A stretch of 64,000 nt of DNA from Archaeoglobus sp. UBA234 (GCA_002494625.1 DACH01000019.1:8579-72578); one strand, 5' to 3'. Counted from the first letter of the stretch, positions 24,966-34,706 are shown. Numbers and translations: made by a program. The notes: a model not told the origin generated them from the sequence alone.

Positions 24966-26205
24966 CTTGTTTATCTAATTTTTTTCTGTAAAAATCATCA
25001 ACAAGTTTTTCAAATGCCCTTATGAACTCCTCTTCCCTTCCTTTTTGCAATGTGGTAGCTGCAGCAATTCTATGAGTTGCATCGGCAAATGCACCGATCT
25101 TCTCACTTGCAGCAGGTACGAGATAATCCAGTCCTGGAGCTTCGCCCCTGAAAATCTTTCTTTCCATGGGGACAGGAACCCTTCCGCTCATTTTTGAGGC
25201 ATTGAGGTTTATCTTTCCAAGATCAGGAATTCTGTCAGGCATATTCTGGAATCCGATGATATACTTACTCTCACTGAAAATCCTCATGTCTTTTGTCATC
25301 TGGAGAAATTCACCTACTGCCTTTACACCCATTGGTGAGAAGAAATCTCCAAGGTTGAACCACTGGCAATACTTTTCCTGATGGAGATCACCTTCGGAGA
25401 GCTTATCAAGAGCTCTGCTGAACTTTTCCTTTTTCAGATTTTCAAGTCTCTCTGCTTCTTTTACTATTTCTTCGTCAAAACCTTCTAAACAGGCTTTTAT
25501 TCCTTTTTTGTAACCTTTATTCTCATATCCAATTGCTCCAAGGTTTGTAAGCCTCTTTGCAATTACATCGGCAAACTCGTTGAAAAATTTGATATAGTAT
25601 CTCTCCTTGACATCTTCTATCTTTATCTTGAGCTGTCCAAGATGTACTGCCTCCTCTACAGCATACCTATCAAGACCGAGAACTCCCCCCGAACGGTCGT
25701 GATAATCTCCTACCGCACCTATTACCGCGAGGTATGCGAATTTTCTCATCTCTTTTGAAATCGTCGTTGATATGATATAGTTGAGAGTCGAAGCTGATGT
25801 GAAGAGATCTCCAGATATTCCCGCAATCTCAGAATCGAATACTATCACATTCTCACTTTCAATGGCTTTCGCAGGGTGATGATCTATTATGACCACACTA
25901 TTCCGTCCTGCGTCAATCTTGTCAATCATCTCTGCTGCAAGACCGGCCAAATCGGTGTAAAAGATTATCTCACCTTCTTTCCCCTCATGAATTTTTTCAA
26001 CTATTGCAGGATGTACCTTTTCAATGCAAACTAGATCTGATTTTTTGTCGATACACTCACAGAAATTTGAAAGAATTGCTCCTGATGTAAGCCCATCGGC
26101 ATCATTGTGATGGACTACCGTTATCTTATCCCCTTCATAATTTTCGATTGTCTCCGCTACTTTTTTAATCCAGTCAAAGAATTCGTTATTCAGAAACTGA
26201 TCCAT
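24940..26205 (-). CDS. RecJ-like DHH-family phosphoesterase
   Basis: A 421-residue DHH/DHHA1 protein with HHNDADGLTSGAIL (about residue 33), IDHHPAK (about 107), and GAVGDYHDR (about 165), the Mn-binding motifs of RecJ-type nucleases. Archaeal homologues are GINS-associated or RecJ-like nucleases acting on single-stranded DNA or RNA. The C-terminal DHHA1 part is expected in residues 300-400. A larger DHH protein with extra domains is at 35982-38060. The gene converges on fbp with a 26-base overlap. Confidence 0.86.
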   Translation of the reverse strand: MDQFLNNEFFDWIKKVAETIENYEGDKITVVHHNDADGLTSGAILSNFCECIDKKSDLVCIEKVHPAIVEKIHEGKEGEIIFYTDLAGLAAEMIDKIDAGRNSVVIIDHHPAKAIESENVIVFDSEIAGISGDLFTSASTLNYIISTTISKEMRKFAYLAVIGAVGDYHDRSGGVLGLDRYAVEEAVHLGQLKIKIEDVKERYYIKFFNEFADVIAKRLTNLGAIGYENKGYKKGIKACLEGFDEEIVKEAERLENLKKEKFSRALDKLSEGDLHQEKYCQWFNLGDFFSPMGVKAVGEFLQMTKDMRIFSESKYIIGFQNMPDRIPDLGKINLNASKMSGRVPVPMERKIFRGEAPGLDYLVPAASEKIGAFADATHRIAAATTLQKGREEEFIRAFEKLVDDFYRKKLDKQVKPPQTLF

Positions 26206-26304
26206 ATTTTTTTATAGTGATATTTTAACTTAAAATAACTTTTGGATGTATTTGTATATATGTCATGAATCGATCTAAGAGAAGCAGACAAGCTTAGAGA
26301 CAAA

Positions 26305-27468
26305 TCAGATTCGTTTTCTAAACTCATTTTTAAGTTTTAGAACACTCGCAATTCCAATAAGGTTCTGTTTGGAAAGGCTACCGTCTGCTACCTCTTTCAA
26401 CGCCTCTTTTGCATTGAATGCGATACCTATGCCTGCATTCTCTATCATTATTCTGTCATTTGCACCGTCTCCAACCGCAACTATGTCCTCTTTGGATATC
26501 CCCTCTTTTCTTGCTATTTCTTCAATTATTTTCGCCTTTTCTGCTGCATCAATGACCCTACCTTTTATTCTACCGGTAATTTTGCCGTTTTCTATTTCAA
26601 GTTCGTTTCCAAAGGCGTAATCGAGGTCAAGTTCCCTTCTTAGTTTTTCTGTAAAGTAAGAGAACCCACCACTAACAAGGGCGACAACATATCCAGACTC
26701 TTTAAGGCTCTTTATGAGCTCTTTTGCTCCTTCAGTAAGCTTTATCTCCTGATATATTTTTTCAAGAACTTCTACGGGTAATCCTTTCAAAAGTTTAACT
26801 CTCTCTCTCAAAGCTTTTTCAAAACTCATTTCACCTTCCATCGCGCGTTCTGTAAGCCTTTTTACCTCTTCTTCTACTCCTGCAACCCTGGCAAGCTCAT
26901 TTATTATCTCTGCATCCACAATTGTGGAGTCCATATCGAATACAATCAGTCTTTTTACTCTCTCCTGCTCTCTATACCTTCTGATCACCACATCAAGACC
27001 TAAACTCTCCACGTGCTCTCTTACCTTTTTTTTGAGTTCTTCCTCCTCTGGCAAATTCAGTAAAAACTCGATTGAGATCAGTTTATCTCTCGCAGTAAGG
27101 CTTGTCTTCTCTATGTTTACTCCCATCTCATGGAGAAACTTTGAGATACTGTAGACTATTCCAACTCTGTCCTCACCAATAACGGTCAGAATATACAGAT
27201 TTTTACTGGAAGATTCAGGTCTTTGAAACCTTGAAACATCGACATTGACTCCTATCTCTTCACCTGTTTTTTTGAGGATAGATCTCAACCCTTCAAGCGT
27301 TATTTTACTTTTAGAAATGTCACCAATCAGAAACATTGAGAACATTCCCTGGAGAACAGTTTGTTCAATATCCACAATATTCACATCATTTTTGGCAAGG
27401 ACTTCAGATATACTTCTGATTATTCCAGGTTTATCAAGTCCATAAACTGATACTGCTATAAGCTCCAC
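26305..27468 (-). CDS. serB: Phosphoserine phosphatase with two ACT domains
   Basis: Removes phosphate from phosphoserine in the last step of serine synthesis. Two ACT domains (about residues 1-80 and 90-165) precede the HAD domain, which has FDMDSTIVDAE (nucleophile Asp near residue 175), SGGFSYF and GDGANDR. The double-ACT form is found in several archaea and mycobacteria and usually gives feedback control by serine. It is divergent from hdrA. Confidence 0.93.
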   Translation of the reverse strand: MELIAVSVYGLDKPGIIRSISEVLAKNDVNIVDIEQTVLQGMFSMFLIGDISKSKITLEGLRSILKKTGEEIGVNVDVSRFQRPESSSKNLYILTVIGEDRVGIVYSISKFLHEMGVNIEKTSLTARDKLISIEFLLNLPEEEELKKKVREHVESLGLDVVIRRYREQERVKRLIVFDMDSTIVDAEIINELARVAGVEEEVKRLTERAMEGEMSFEKALRERVKLLKGLPVEVLEKIYQEIKLTEGAKELIKSLKESGYVVALVSGGFSYFTEKLRRELDLDYAFGNELEIENGKITGRIKGRVIDAAEKAKIIEEIARKEGISKEDIVAVGDGANDRIMIENAGIGIAFNAKEALKEVADGSLSKQNLIGIASVLKLKNEFRKRI

Positions 27469-27557
27469 ATTCTTAGCATGGCGTTCGGTTATTTTAATGT
27501 TGTTTTAATTTTCAATTCTATGCTCAAAACAAAAAGTGTTATAACGGGGGTCTTACA

Positions 27558-27572
27558 GACAGATGGTCTGTC
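27558..27572. promoter_or_regulatory. Inverted repeat upstream of hdrA
   Basis: GACAGA-TGG-TCTGTC, six-base perfect arms, lies 36 bases before the hdrA start and downstream of its likely TATA region. It may be an operator or an mRNA hairpin in the leader. No regulator can be linked to it from sequence. Confidence 0.35.
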
Positions 27573-27607
27573 AGGCTTTGATGCTCTCTTAAAAAAGGGG
27601 ATGAGGG

Positions 27608-29971
27608 ATGAGGACAGGAGTGTTCATTTGCCACTGCGGACTGAATATCGCAAGAGTGCTTGATGTCGAGGAACTTGCAGAATATGCTCGCTCTCTAGAA
27701 GGTGTGGTTTATTCTACCGATACTAAGTATTCCTGCTCTGATTCAGCACAGGAGGAGATTATTGAGGCTATAAAAGAACACAAACTCGACCGAATTGTTG
27801 TAGCAGCCTGTAGCCCTAAATTGCATGAAACAACCTTCAGAAACGCTGCTCAAAGAGCGGGACTTAACCCCTACATGGTTGTTATGGCAAACATTCGCGA
27901 GCAGTGTTCGTGGGTTCATTCCACCACACCAATACTTGCACAAATTAAAGCGAAAGATTTGATAAGAATGGCTGTTGCCAAGGTGTCGAGACTTAAACCT
28001 CTACAGAGAATTGATAAGGAAGTGAGAAAATCTGCACTTGTAATTGGAGGTGGGGTTGCAGGGATAGAAGCAGCACTGAATATTGCTGACTCAGGAATAA
28101 AGGTTTATCTTGTCGAAAAAAGACCAACAATTGGAGGGCACATGGCAACACTCAATGAGGTTTTTCCAACAAATGATTGCTCAATCTGCATACTTGCACC
28201 CAAAATGAGCGAGGTATGGAATCATCCAAACATAGAGGTTCTGACAAACGCTGAGGTAAAATCTGTTGCTGGGCATACAGGAGATTTCAGGGTTAAAATA
28301 GTAAAATACCCGAGATATGTGGATACCTCAAAGTGCAAGGGATGTATAGATGACTGCTCTTCGGTCTGTCCGGTGGAAGTGCCTAATGATTTTGATTACT
28401 CTATAGGAATGAGAAAGGCAATTTACATTCCGATACCTCAATCAACGCCTCTCTATGCTGCTATTGACTGGGAAAATTGTATCGGTTGCAAACTATGTGA
28501 AAAAGCATGCGAACCAGAAGCAATAGACTTCCAGCAGAAAACTGAGGAGATTGAGATACTGGCAGGTACGATAATAGTTGCAACTGGTTTTAAAGCCTTT
28601 GATGCCAGAAGAAAACCTGAATATGGTTATGGAATCTATGAGAATGTCATAACAAGTCTTGAGCTTGAAAGGTTACTATCTGCATCAGGTCCAACCCATG
28701 GTATCCTCCTCAGACCGTCAGATTCAAAGATGCCCAGAAAAATAGCCTTCATCCAGTGCGTTGGTAGTAGAGATGAAAACACAAACAGATACTGTAGCAG
28801 GGTTTGCTGCATGTCAGCCTTAAAAAATGCTTACACGATAAAAGAGAGATATCCTGATTCTGAAGTCTGCATTTTCTATATTGATATCCGAGCTTTTGGC
28901 AGGATGTATGAAGAATTTTACAGAAGGGTTCAGGAAGCTGGTGTGAAGCTCATTCGCTCAAGAGTTGCAGAGATATGGGAAACAGAGAATTCAAATCTTG
29001 TGCTGAACTATGAAAACACTCTTACTGGAGAGTTTGAAGAGAGAGAATTTGATTTAGTTGTTCTCTCGGTAGGATTAGAGCCAAACACTGAGATAGCATC
29101 CATACTTGGAATATCAACAGGAGAAGATGGGTTTTTTGAGCCATCACATCCAAAGCTCAGACCCTCTGAAACAGATGTTAGAGGTATCTTTCTTGCAGGA
29201 GCAAGCAGTGGTCCCAAGGACATTCAGGATTCAATAGCTACTGCCGGACTTGCCTCCTCAAAAGCTCTTCAAATGATACTCAAAGGCTCTACAGAACTTG
29301 ATCCCTTCTATGCTGTTGTGGACAGAGAAAAATGTGTCGGTTGTGGAATCTGTGTAAGGGTTTGCAGGTTCAATGCCATTTCCATGGAAGAAAAAAAAGC
29401 TGAAGTGAATCCAAGTTCATGCACAATGTGTGGAGTCTGCGCATCTGCATGTCCTGCTGATGCGATTGATATGGGCTTCTTCAGTGATGAAGCAATAATT
29501 GCTCAGATAGATGCTCTTGCTGAAAGCAGAAAGATTTTCCCGGTTATACTATTATTTGCCTGCTGGTATTGCTCTTATGGTGCCATTGATCTCGCAGGAA
29601 CATTCAAGATGCAGTATGAACCAAATGTCAGGGTGATTCGAACTTTATGTTCTGGAAGAATAGATCCTGAATGGGTTCTATACGCAATAAAAAAGGGTAT
29701 TGATGGGGTTATTGTATCGGGCTGTAGAATTGGAGAGTGCCATTTCAAATATGGAAATTACAAAGCTCAGGATAGGATTGAGGCTGTAAGGAGGGCTCTT
29801 CATTCTGTAGGTATAAATCCAGAAAGGGTTGCAGCTTCATGGCATTCTGCAGGGGAAGCAGCAGAGATCGTGACAGATATCTCAGAGTTTGTGAACTACA
29901 TTAAAAATCTTGGACCTGTTGAAAAAGATGCTGAAAAAATCAGAAACGATATAGTAAAACATGGAGGCTGA
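27608..29971 (+). CDS. hdrA: HdrA-like flavoprotein fused to an MvhD-like domain
   Basis: HdrA is the FAD-carrying, electron-bifurcating subunit of heterodisulfide-reductase-type complexes. The 787-residue protein has the N-terminal FICHCG block, an FAD-binding GGGVAGIEAALNIADSG (about residue 145), ferredoxin-like Cys clusters (CKGCIDDCSSVCP, CIGCKLCEKAC, CVGCGICVRVC, CTMCGVCASACP) and a C-terminal MvhD domain (from about residue 640: FACWYCSYGAIDLAG, GCRIGECHFKYGN). The MvhD part normally links to a hydrogenase or other electron donor. HdrBC are absent; a polyferredoxin follows two bases later. Confidence 0.92.
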   Translation: MRTGVFICHCGLNIARVLDVEELAEYARSLEGVVYSTDTKYSCSDSAQEEIIEAIKEHKLDRIVVAACSPKLHETTFRNAAQRAGLNPYMVVMANIREQCSWVHSTTPILAQIKAKDLIRMAVAKVSRLKPLQRIDKEVRKSALVIGGGVAGIEAALNIADSGIKVYLVEKRPTIGGHMATLNEVFPTNDCSICILAPKMSEVWNHPNIEVLTNAEVKSVAGHTGDFRVKIVKYPRYVDTSKCKGCIDDCSSVCPVEVPNDFDYSIGMRKAIYIPIPQSTPLYAAIDWENCIGCKLCEKACEPEAIDFQQKTEEIEILAGTIIVATGFKAFDARRKPEYGYGIYENVITSLELERLLSASGPTHGILLRPSDSKMPRKIAFIQCVGSRDENTNRYCSRVCCMSALKNAYTIKERYPDSEVCIFYIDIRAFGRMYEEFYRRVQEAGVKLIRSRVAEIWETENSNLVLNYENTLTGEFEEREFDLVVLSVGLEPNTEIASILGISTGEDGFFEPSHPKLRPSETDVRGIFLAGASSGPKDIQDSIATAGLASSKALQMILKGSTELDPFYAVVDREKCVGCGICVRVCRFNAISMEEKKAEVNPSSCTMCGVCASACPADAIDMGFFSDEAIIAQIDALAESRKIFPVILLFACWYCSYGAIDLAGTFKMQYEPNVRVIRTLCSGRIDPEWVLYAIKKGIDGVIVSGCRIGECHFKYGNYKAQDRIEAVRRALHSVGINPERVAASWHSAGEAAEIVTDISEFVNYIKNLGPVEKDAEKIRNDIVKHGG

Positions 29972-29973
29972 AA

Positions 29974-31290
29974 ATGGAGGTAAGGAGAGACATTCAGGTT
30001 GAGGGCGATTATTTCAGATTTTTCCAGGAAGTTGAGGGAGAGTTGAGAGAGCTAATATACAACTACAAAAAGTGCAATGGCTGTGGAATATGTGTTTATG
30101 CCTGCCCCGTCGGGGCTATAGAACTCGGTCCTGTACATGACATTGCTCTTGGCTTGGATATCCCTCCTGTCATCATCGACCATCTGAAATGCGCTTACTG
30201 TGGAATTTGCTACTCCTTCTGTCCTTTTAACTGCTATGATTTCAGAATTAATGGAGAAAACATAGAAAAATCCTTACTCCCGATATCTCTCGTTTCTCAT
30301 ACCTATAAATACGATAACTGTGTTGAGTGCACATTGTGTTATAAAGCCTGTCCAACAGGGGCTATATCAAGAAAGGTGCTTATAAAAAGACAGGACATCC
30401 CACAAAAGAATGAAGGAATCGAAGGTAGTGTTCAGATTGACAGTGAAAAATGCAATCAGTGCGGAATCTGTGCTGAATTCTGTGATGTTTTCAGGATGAT
30501 TGAAAAGGACCCACAACCCTATGACATAAAGCCCTATGAGAGCGAAATCCTGATAAACGATGAAGAATGTGATTACTGCATGCTGTGTGAGCAAATCTGC
30601 CCGGAAAAGGCAATAAAAGTCGAGGGAAAGAAGATAGATTTTGAACTCCCAGAAAAAATTGCTGAGATAAGTATCGATCAAAATCTCTGTTCGAATTGCG
30701 CTTATTGTGAGAAGGTCTGTCCTTATAATGCAGCAAGAACAATTAAACCATTTGAAGGAGATTTATCTCTTTTTGAGGCAAGAATGTACAGATGTGACCC
30801 TGTGGGTTGCGGTGCGTGTATCAAGATCTGCAGATACAACCGTGTTTGGTATGTGTCAAAGGACAAATCCAGAGTAGAATTCAATCAGGATTTTTGCATA
30901 TATTGTGGAGCCTGTGAGAATTCCTGTCCTTACGACCTTATAAATGTCGAAAGGAAAAGCATATTTTCAAAAGAGCTTGCTTCAATCCTTCCATGGCGGG
31001 ATTCATGGGAAAAAGCGGCAGAAAGAGTTACTGTAAAGAAAAAGGTTGTAGAGGGGAGAAAATTCATAATTGAGGTCGAAGAGCAGGATCTTGTTGAGGA
31101 GATAGAGTTTATTGAGAGGGATAGAGAAAGAATGAGGGCAATTTCTGACATGATAGACAAAATCGAAGATGTTTTAAAAAGACCGGTTTACAGAAGGGCG
31201 ATTGAAACTGGAAATATCACTTCATTTGAAAAAGCGGTGAGAGAGTATGCATCTAAGAAGGATAAAGGGAATAAAAAGCAGAAAGCTTGA
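29974..31290 (+). CDS. Polyferredoxin with eight [4Fe-4S] motifs
   Basis: A 438-residue iron-sulfur protein containing eight ferredoxin-type Cys motifs, including CNGCGICVYACP, CAYCGICYSFCP, CVECTLCYKACP, CNQCGICAEFC, CDYCMLCEQICP, CSNCAYCEKVCP, a CGACIKIC variant and CIYCGACENSCP. The C-terminal 90 residues are charged and helical without Cys. It would serve as an electron wire for the HdrA-MvhD protein encoded just upstream, as VhuB/MvhB-type polyferredoxins do. Its last 44 bases overlap coaBC. Confidence 0.9.
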   Translation: MEVRRDIQVEGDYFRFFQEVEGELRELIYNYKKCNGCGICVYACPVGAIELGPVHDIALGLDIPPVIIDHLKCAYCGICYSFCPFNCYDFRINGENIEKSLLPISLVSHTYKYDNCVECTLCYKACPTGAISRKVLIKRQDIPQKNEGIEGSVQIDSEKCNQCGICAEFCDVFRMIEKDPQPYDIKPYESEILINDEECDYCMLCEQICPEKAIKVEGKKIDFELPEKIAEISIDQNLCSNCAYCEKVCPYNAARTIKPFEGDLSLFEARMYRCDPVGCGACIKICRYNRVWYVSKDKSRVEFNQDFCIYCGACENSCPYDLINVERKSIFSKELASILPWRDSWEKAAERVTVKKKVVEGRKFIIEVEEQDLVEEIEFIERDRERMRAISDMIDKIEDVLKRPVYRRAIETGNITSFEKAVREYASKKDKGNKKQKA

Positions 31291-32452
31291 AGGAAAAAAG
31301 ATAGTTCTTGGAGTAACAGGTAGTATTGCAGCAGTGGAGACCGTTAAGCTTTCAAGAGAACTTATCAGAAGAGGTGCTGAGGTTATTGCAGTGATGAGTG
31401 ATGCTGCGAAAAAAATAATTCATCCTTATGCCCTTGAATTTGCCACAGATAACCGTGTTATAACCGAGATTACAGGCAAGGTTGAACATGTTGAACTGCT
31501 CGGGATGGATGGTATTGCAGATCTCCTTCTCATAGCTCCTTCGACTGCTAATACCATATCAAAAATAGCTGCAGGGATAGATGATACACCTGTAACCACA
31601 ATGGCATCCACAGCCCTTGGTTCAGAAAAACCCGTGATAATAGCACCTGCAATGCATGAGAGCATGATCAGAAATGATGCTGTAAGCAAAAGTGTTGAAA
31701 AACTGAAAGAAATGGGTATCGAGTTTGTGGAGCCTTTTTATGACGAATATAAGGCAAAGTTTGCTCCAGCTGAAACAATATGTCTTCATGTGGAAAGAAA
31801 ACTGTATGGAAAGGAATTTGAAGGTAAGAGAATTGTTGTCACATCAGGACCAACTTTTGAACAGATCGATCCAATAAGATTCATCAGCAACAGAAGTTCA
31901 GGTTTAATGGGACACGAAATAGCACTTGAGCTATGGAGAAGAGGTGGGTATGTTACAGTAATCACATCAAAACCAAGAGGTATGAGACTTCCTGATTTCA
32001 AAGAAATTGCTGTTCGAAGTGTTGATGAGATGCTCCAGAAATCGCTTGAAGAGGTTAAAAAGGGATGCGATTTATTCGTCTCTGCAGCTGCCGCAGCAGA
32101 CTTCACTATCGAAATGGCTGAGAGCAAAATCAAGACACAGGAAGAGCTCGTTCTTCACTTGAAGGCTGCACCAAAAATCCTCCACAAGGTTCGAGAGATT
32201 TATGATGGTGAGGTAATCGGCTTCAAAGCTGAGACGGGTGTGGGTGAGGAAGGATTGTTTAACATAGCCTACGAGAAAATGATAACCGATAAGCTCTCAA
32301 TGGTTGTTGCCAATGATGTCCTTGAAAGAGGTATGGGTACAGAGGATACAAAGGTTCTGATGATAACAAAAAAGAGGAAAGAATGGGCTGAAGGGCACAA
32401 AGAAGAGGTGGCAGAAAAAATCGTAAAAACATATATCGAAGATGTTTTATGA
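31247..32452 (+). CDS. coaBC: Bifunctional phosphopantothenoylcysteine decarboxylase/synthetase
   Basis: Makes 4'-phosphopantetheine for coenzyme A: CoaB joins cysteine to phosphopantothenate, CoaC decarboxylates the product with FMN. The 401-residue fusion has KIVLGVTGSIAAVETVKLSREL and an APAMHESMIRN block in the CoaC half, then VVTSGPTFEQIDPIRFISN and SSGLMGHEIA in the CoaB half (from about residue 190). It overlaps the polyferredoxin gene by 44 bases and the pantoate kinase gene by four. The pairing with pantoate kinase is functionally coherent. Confidence 0.94.
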   Translation: MHLRRIKGIKSRKLEGKKIVLGVTGSIAAVETVKLSRELIRRGAEVIAVMSDAAKKIIHPYALEFATDNRVITEITGKVEHVELLGMDGIADLLLIAPSTANTISKIAAGIDDTPVTTMASTALGSEKPVIIAPAMHESMIRNDAVSKSVEKLKEMGIEFVEPFYDEYKAKFAPAETICLHVERKLYGKEFEGKRIVVTSGPTFEQIDPIRFISNRSSGLMGHEIALELWRRGGYVTVITSKPRGMRLPDFKEIAVRSVDEMLQKSLEEVKKGCDLFVSAAAAADFTIEMAESKIKTQEELVLHLKAAPKILHKVREIYDGEVIGFKAETGVGEEGLFNIAYEKMITDKLSMVVANDVLERGMGTEDTKVLMITKKRKEWAEGHKEEVAEKIVKTYIEDVL

Positions 32453-33270
32453 CATTTTTTGCCCCTGCAAGTATAACTGCTTTTTTTTCTCCCCATATAT
32501 CGGGAAGTTATTCAGAGACCGGTTCAACAGGACTTGGTATTACTCTTGAAGCAGGTGTTTTTGCTAAGGTTTCAGAGAAAAAGGGAATCAGATTGAACTC
32601 CAAGTCATTCACCTTTCCAACCATTGAACTACTCCTTGAAAAACTTGGAGTAACTGAGGCTAAAATTGAACTAGTCTCACAGATTCCAGTAGGCTACGGG
32701 TTCGGATTTAGTGGAGCTTCATGCTTAGCAGCAGCTTTCGCTCTCAATACACATTTCGATCTGAAAAAAGGTTATTTCGAACTTGCAGATATCGTACACG
32801 AATGTGAGGTGAGGAGCAGAACTGGACTGGGGGATGTTGTATGTCAGACTCAGGGGGGTATTGTTCTCAGAAAGACTCCGGGCTGTCCATCAAAGGCAGT
32901 CATTGAGAAGTACTTTTCGGAGAGTGAAATTAATTTCCTTATTCTCGGGAGCATATCAACCTCAGACATCCTGGGAGATGAGGAGATCGTTGAGAAAATC
33001 AGAAAATATGGTGCCATGGCGTTAAAAAAATTTCAGGTAAATCCTGACTTTTATAACATCTTTTCCATATCCAAAGATTTTGCTGTTCAAACAGGGCTTA
33101 TGGATGAGGAGATTCTGGAAATCATTGGTGAAATAGAGCGAATGGGCTACAGAGCTTCGATGGTCATGCTGGGTAAGGTAATTTTTACTGATTGTCCATT
33201 AAAAATTCTAAAGGATTACGGAGATGTTTTTTCATCAAAAATTTCCCAGTTCGGAGTTAGAAGAGCCTAA
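32449..33270 (+). CDS. Pantoate kinase (archaeal GHMP type)
   Basis: Archaea phosphorylate pantoate before joining it to beta-alanine, using a GHMP-fold kinase not found in bacteria. The 273-residue protein has the opening FAPASITAFFSPH and the ATP-binding PVGYGFGFSGASCLAAAFAL (about residues 80-99), as in the COG1829 pantoate kinases. It overlaps coaBC (ATGA), which acts later in the same pathway. Phosphopantothenate synthetase is not in the window. Confidence 0.9.
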   Translation: MTFFAPASITAFFSPHISGSYSETGSTGLGITLEAGVFAKVSEKKGIRLNSKSFTFPTIELLLEKLGVTEAKIELVSQIPVGYGFGFSGASCLAAAFALNTHFDLKKGYFELADIVHECEVRSRTGLGDVVCQTQGGIVLRKTPGCPSKAVIEKYFSESEINFLILGSISTSDILGDEEIVEKIRKYGAMALKKFQVNPDFYNIFSISKDFAVQTGLMDEEILEIIGEIERMGYRASMVMLGKVIFTDCPLKILKDYGDVFSSKISQFGVRRA

Positions 33271-33467
33271 AGTTTTATTTAATAGGCATTAAGTCTGTGA
33301 TTAATTTAACTCTGATAAATCTTTATTATCCTTTACCCCACTTATGAAAATTTTTTTTATTAATACTATATACTCTATAATTTTTATTCTAATCGCCACC
33401 CTATATTATAATCGAAAATCGCTAATTTTTTATAAGTTGAAGTATAGTCTATTAAGGGGGTTTTGGA

Positions 33468-34040
33468 ATGGTTGGAGTTTTTGAGCTGGATGATAAGGAT
33501 AAAATGATTCTTGAAATTCTTGAACAGAACCCTGAGATATCACAAAATGAGATAGCAAAGGTAGTAGGACTGTCACAACCATCGGTGGGAGCAAGAATTA
33601 AGAAGATGCGTGAACTCGGGATAATCAATCACACTTATGGTGTGAATCTGAAAAATGCAGGACTTTATATTCTCAAGGTTGATGTCAAATGCAGACAGCC
33701 CAGAGAGTTGATAAATATCTTCACCGGATGTCCCTTCTTCCTGAATGGATTCATTGTTGCTGGAAACAAAAATCTCACGATGATGTTTATTGGCGAAGAT
33801 CTATCCACCCTTGAGGCGATAGTAGATCAGCACATCAGACCCGATCCAAGCGTTTACGATATAGATGTTGGGATAATTGTCAGGGCTGAGAAAGACACAG
33901 TCGTGCCAATGAGAGTCCATGTAGAGAGATCAGACTCACCTCCCTGTAACTCTGACTGTGGAGAGTGTGATTACTGGGAGAACGAACTCTGCTTAGGTTG
34001 TCCGATCACGGGTCACTACAGAGGCAAGATATGGAGATAG
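33468..34040 (+). CDS. Lrp/AsnC-like regulator with Cys-rich tail
   Basis: A 190-residue regulator: an N-terminal helix-turn-helix (DDKDKMILEILEQNPEISQNEIAKVVGLSQPSVGARI in residues 7-43), a ligand-binding middle, and a Cys-rich tail with the spacing C-x3-C-x2-C-x7-C-x2-C (CNSDCGEC ... CLGCP, about residues 165-182) that could hold zinc, iron or copper. The tail may sense metal or redox state. The 197-nt region before it is very AT-rich, with a TATA-like attttttataag (about 33424-33435) and GGGGG before the ATG. Targets unknown. Confidence 0.82.
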   Translation: MVGVFELDDKDKMILEILEQNPEISQNEIAKVVGLSQPSVGARIKKMRELGIINHTYGVNLKNAGLYILKVDVKCRQPRELINIFTGCPFFLNGFIVAGNKNLTMMFIGEDLSTLEAIVDQHIRPDPSVYDIDVGIIVRAEKDTVVPMRVHVERSDSPPCNSDCGECDYWENELCLGCPITGHYRGKIWR

Positions 34041-34098
34041 CTCTCGCTTTTTGTTCTCTTAGAGAAAAAATTTAATAACTTTTTAAAATCTCCTTAGC

Positions 34099-34665
34099 AT
34101 GTTCAGTTACCTGAAGTCAAGAATCACAGAACTCCTGAACCCAATAACTTCTGCGACTGCCAGATTTGGTGTTAAGCCGGATCATCTCACCTTTCTGGGG
34201 TTAATTACAGGTTTTCTTGCAGCTTACCTGATCTCAAAAGGAAATCTGATTCATGGTGCGATTTTAATTCTTTTAAGCGGTTTTTTAGATATGCTGGATG
34301 GGGCTCTTGCAAGAAATCACGAGATGACTTCAAGGTTCGGAGCTTTTCTCGATTCTGTTTTTGACAGATATGTTGATATTGCCATTTTCATTGCTCTTGG
34401 AATATATGGCATCAACTGGATCTATGTTGTCCTGGCAATGAGTGGAGCGCTTATGGTCAGCTATACAAGAGCAAGAGCAGAGAATGAAATTGAAAAATGC
34501 GATGTTGGAATTGCTGAGAGAGGGGAGAGGCTGATAATAATTTTTCTTGGAATAATTACAGACTACATTGAGGTTGCCGTCATAATTGTGGCAATACTTG
34601 CTCATCTAACAGCAATTCAGAGAATAATCTACACGAGAGGCAGGTTGAGAAAAAGGGAAATTTAG
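34099..34665 (+). CDS. CDP-alcohol phosphatidyltransferase family protein (archaetidylinositol-phosphate-synthase-like)
   Basis: Membrane enzyme that transfers a CDP-archaeol lipid to an alcohol or inositol phosphate. The 188-residue protein carries the family signature DMLDGALARNHEMTSRFGAF followed by LDSVFDRYVD (D-x2-D-G-x2-A-R-x8-G-x3-D-x3-D, about residues 62-90) and five or six membrane helices. Length and N-terminus (SRITELLNPI) match the archaeal phosphatidylinositol-phosphate-synthase-like group. The exact head group is inferred. Confidence 0.85.
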   Translation: MFSYLKSRITELLNPITSATARFGVKPDHLTFLGLITGFLAAYLISKGNLIHGAILILLSGFLDMLDGALARNHEMTSRFGAFLDSVFDRYVDIAIFIALGIYGINWIYVVLAMSGALMVSYTRARAENEIEKCDVGIAERGERLIIIFLGIITDYIEVAVIIVAILAHLTAIQRIIYTRGRLRKREI

Positions 34666-34706
34666 GAGAGACTTATACATCCAGTTAAAAAGTAACAAAA
34701 AGAGGA

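Noticed and set aside
33960..34040. TRASH metal-sensing domain at the end of the Lrp-type regulator
   Set aside because: TRASH has C-x19-22-C-x3-C spacing; the spacing here is different, so only a generic Cys-rich tail is claimed.
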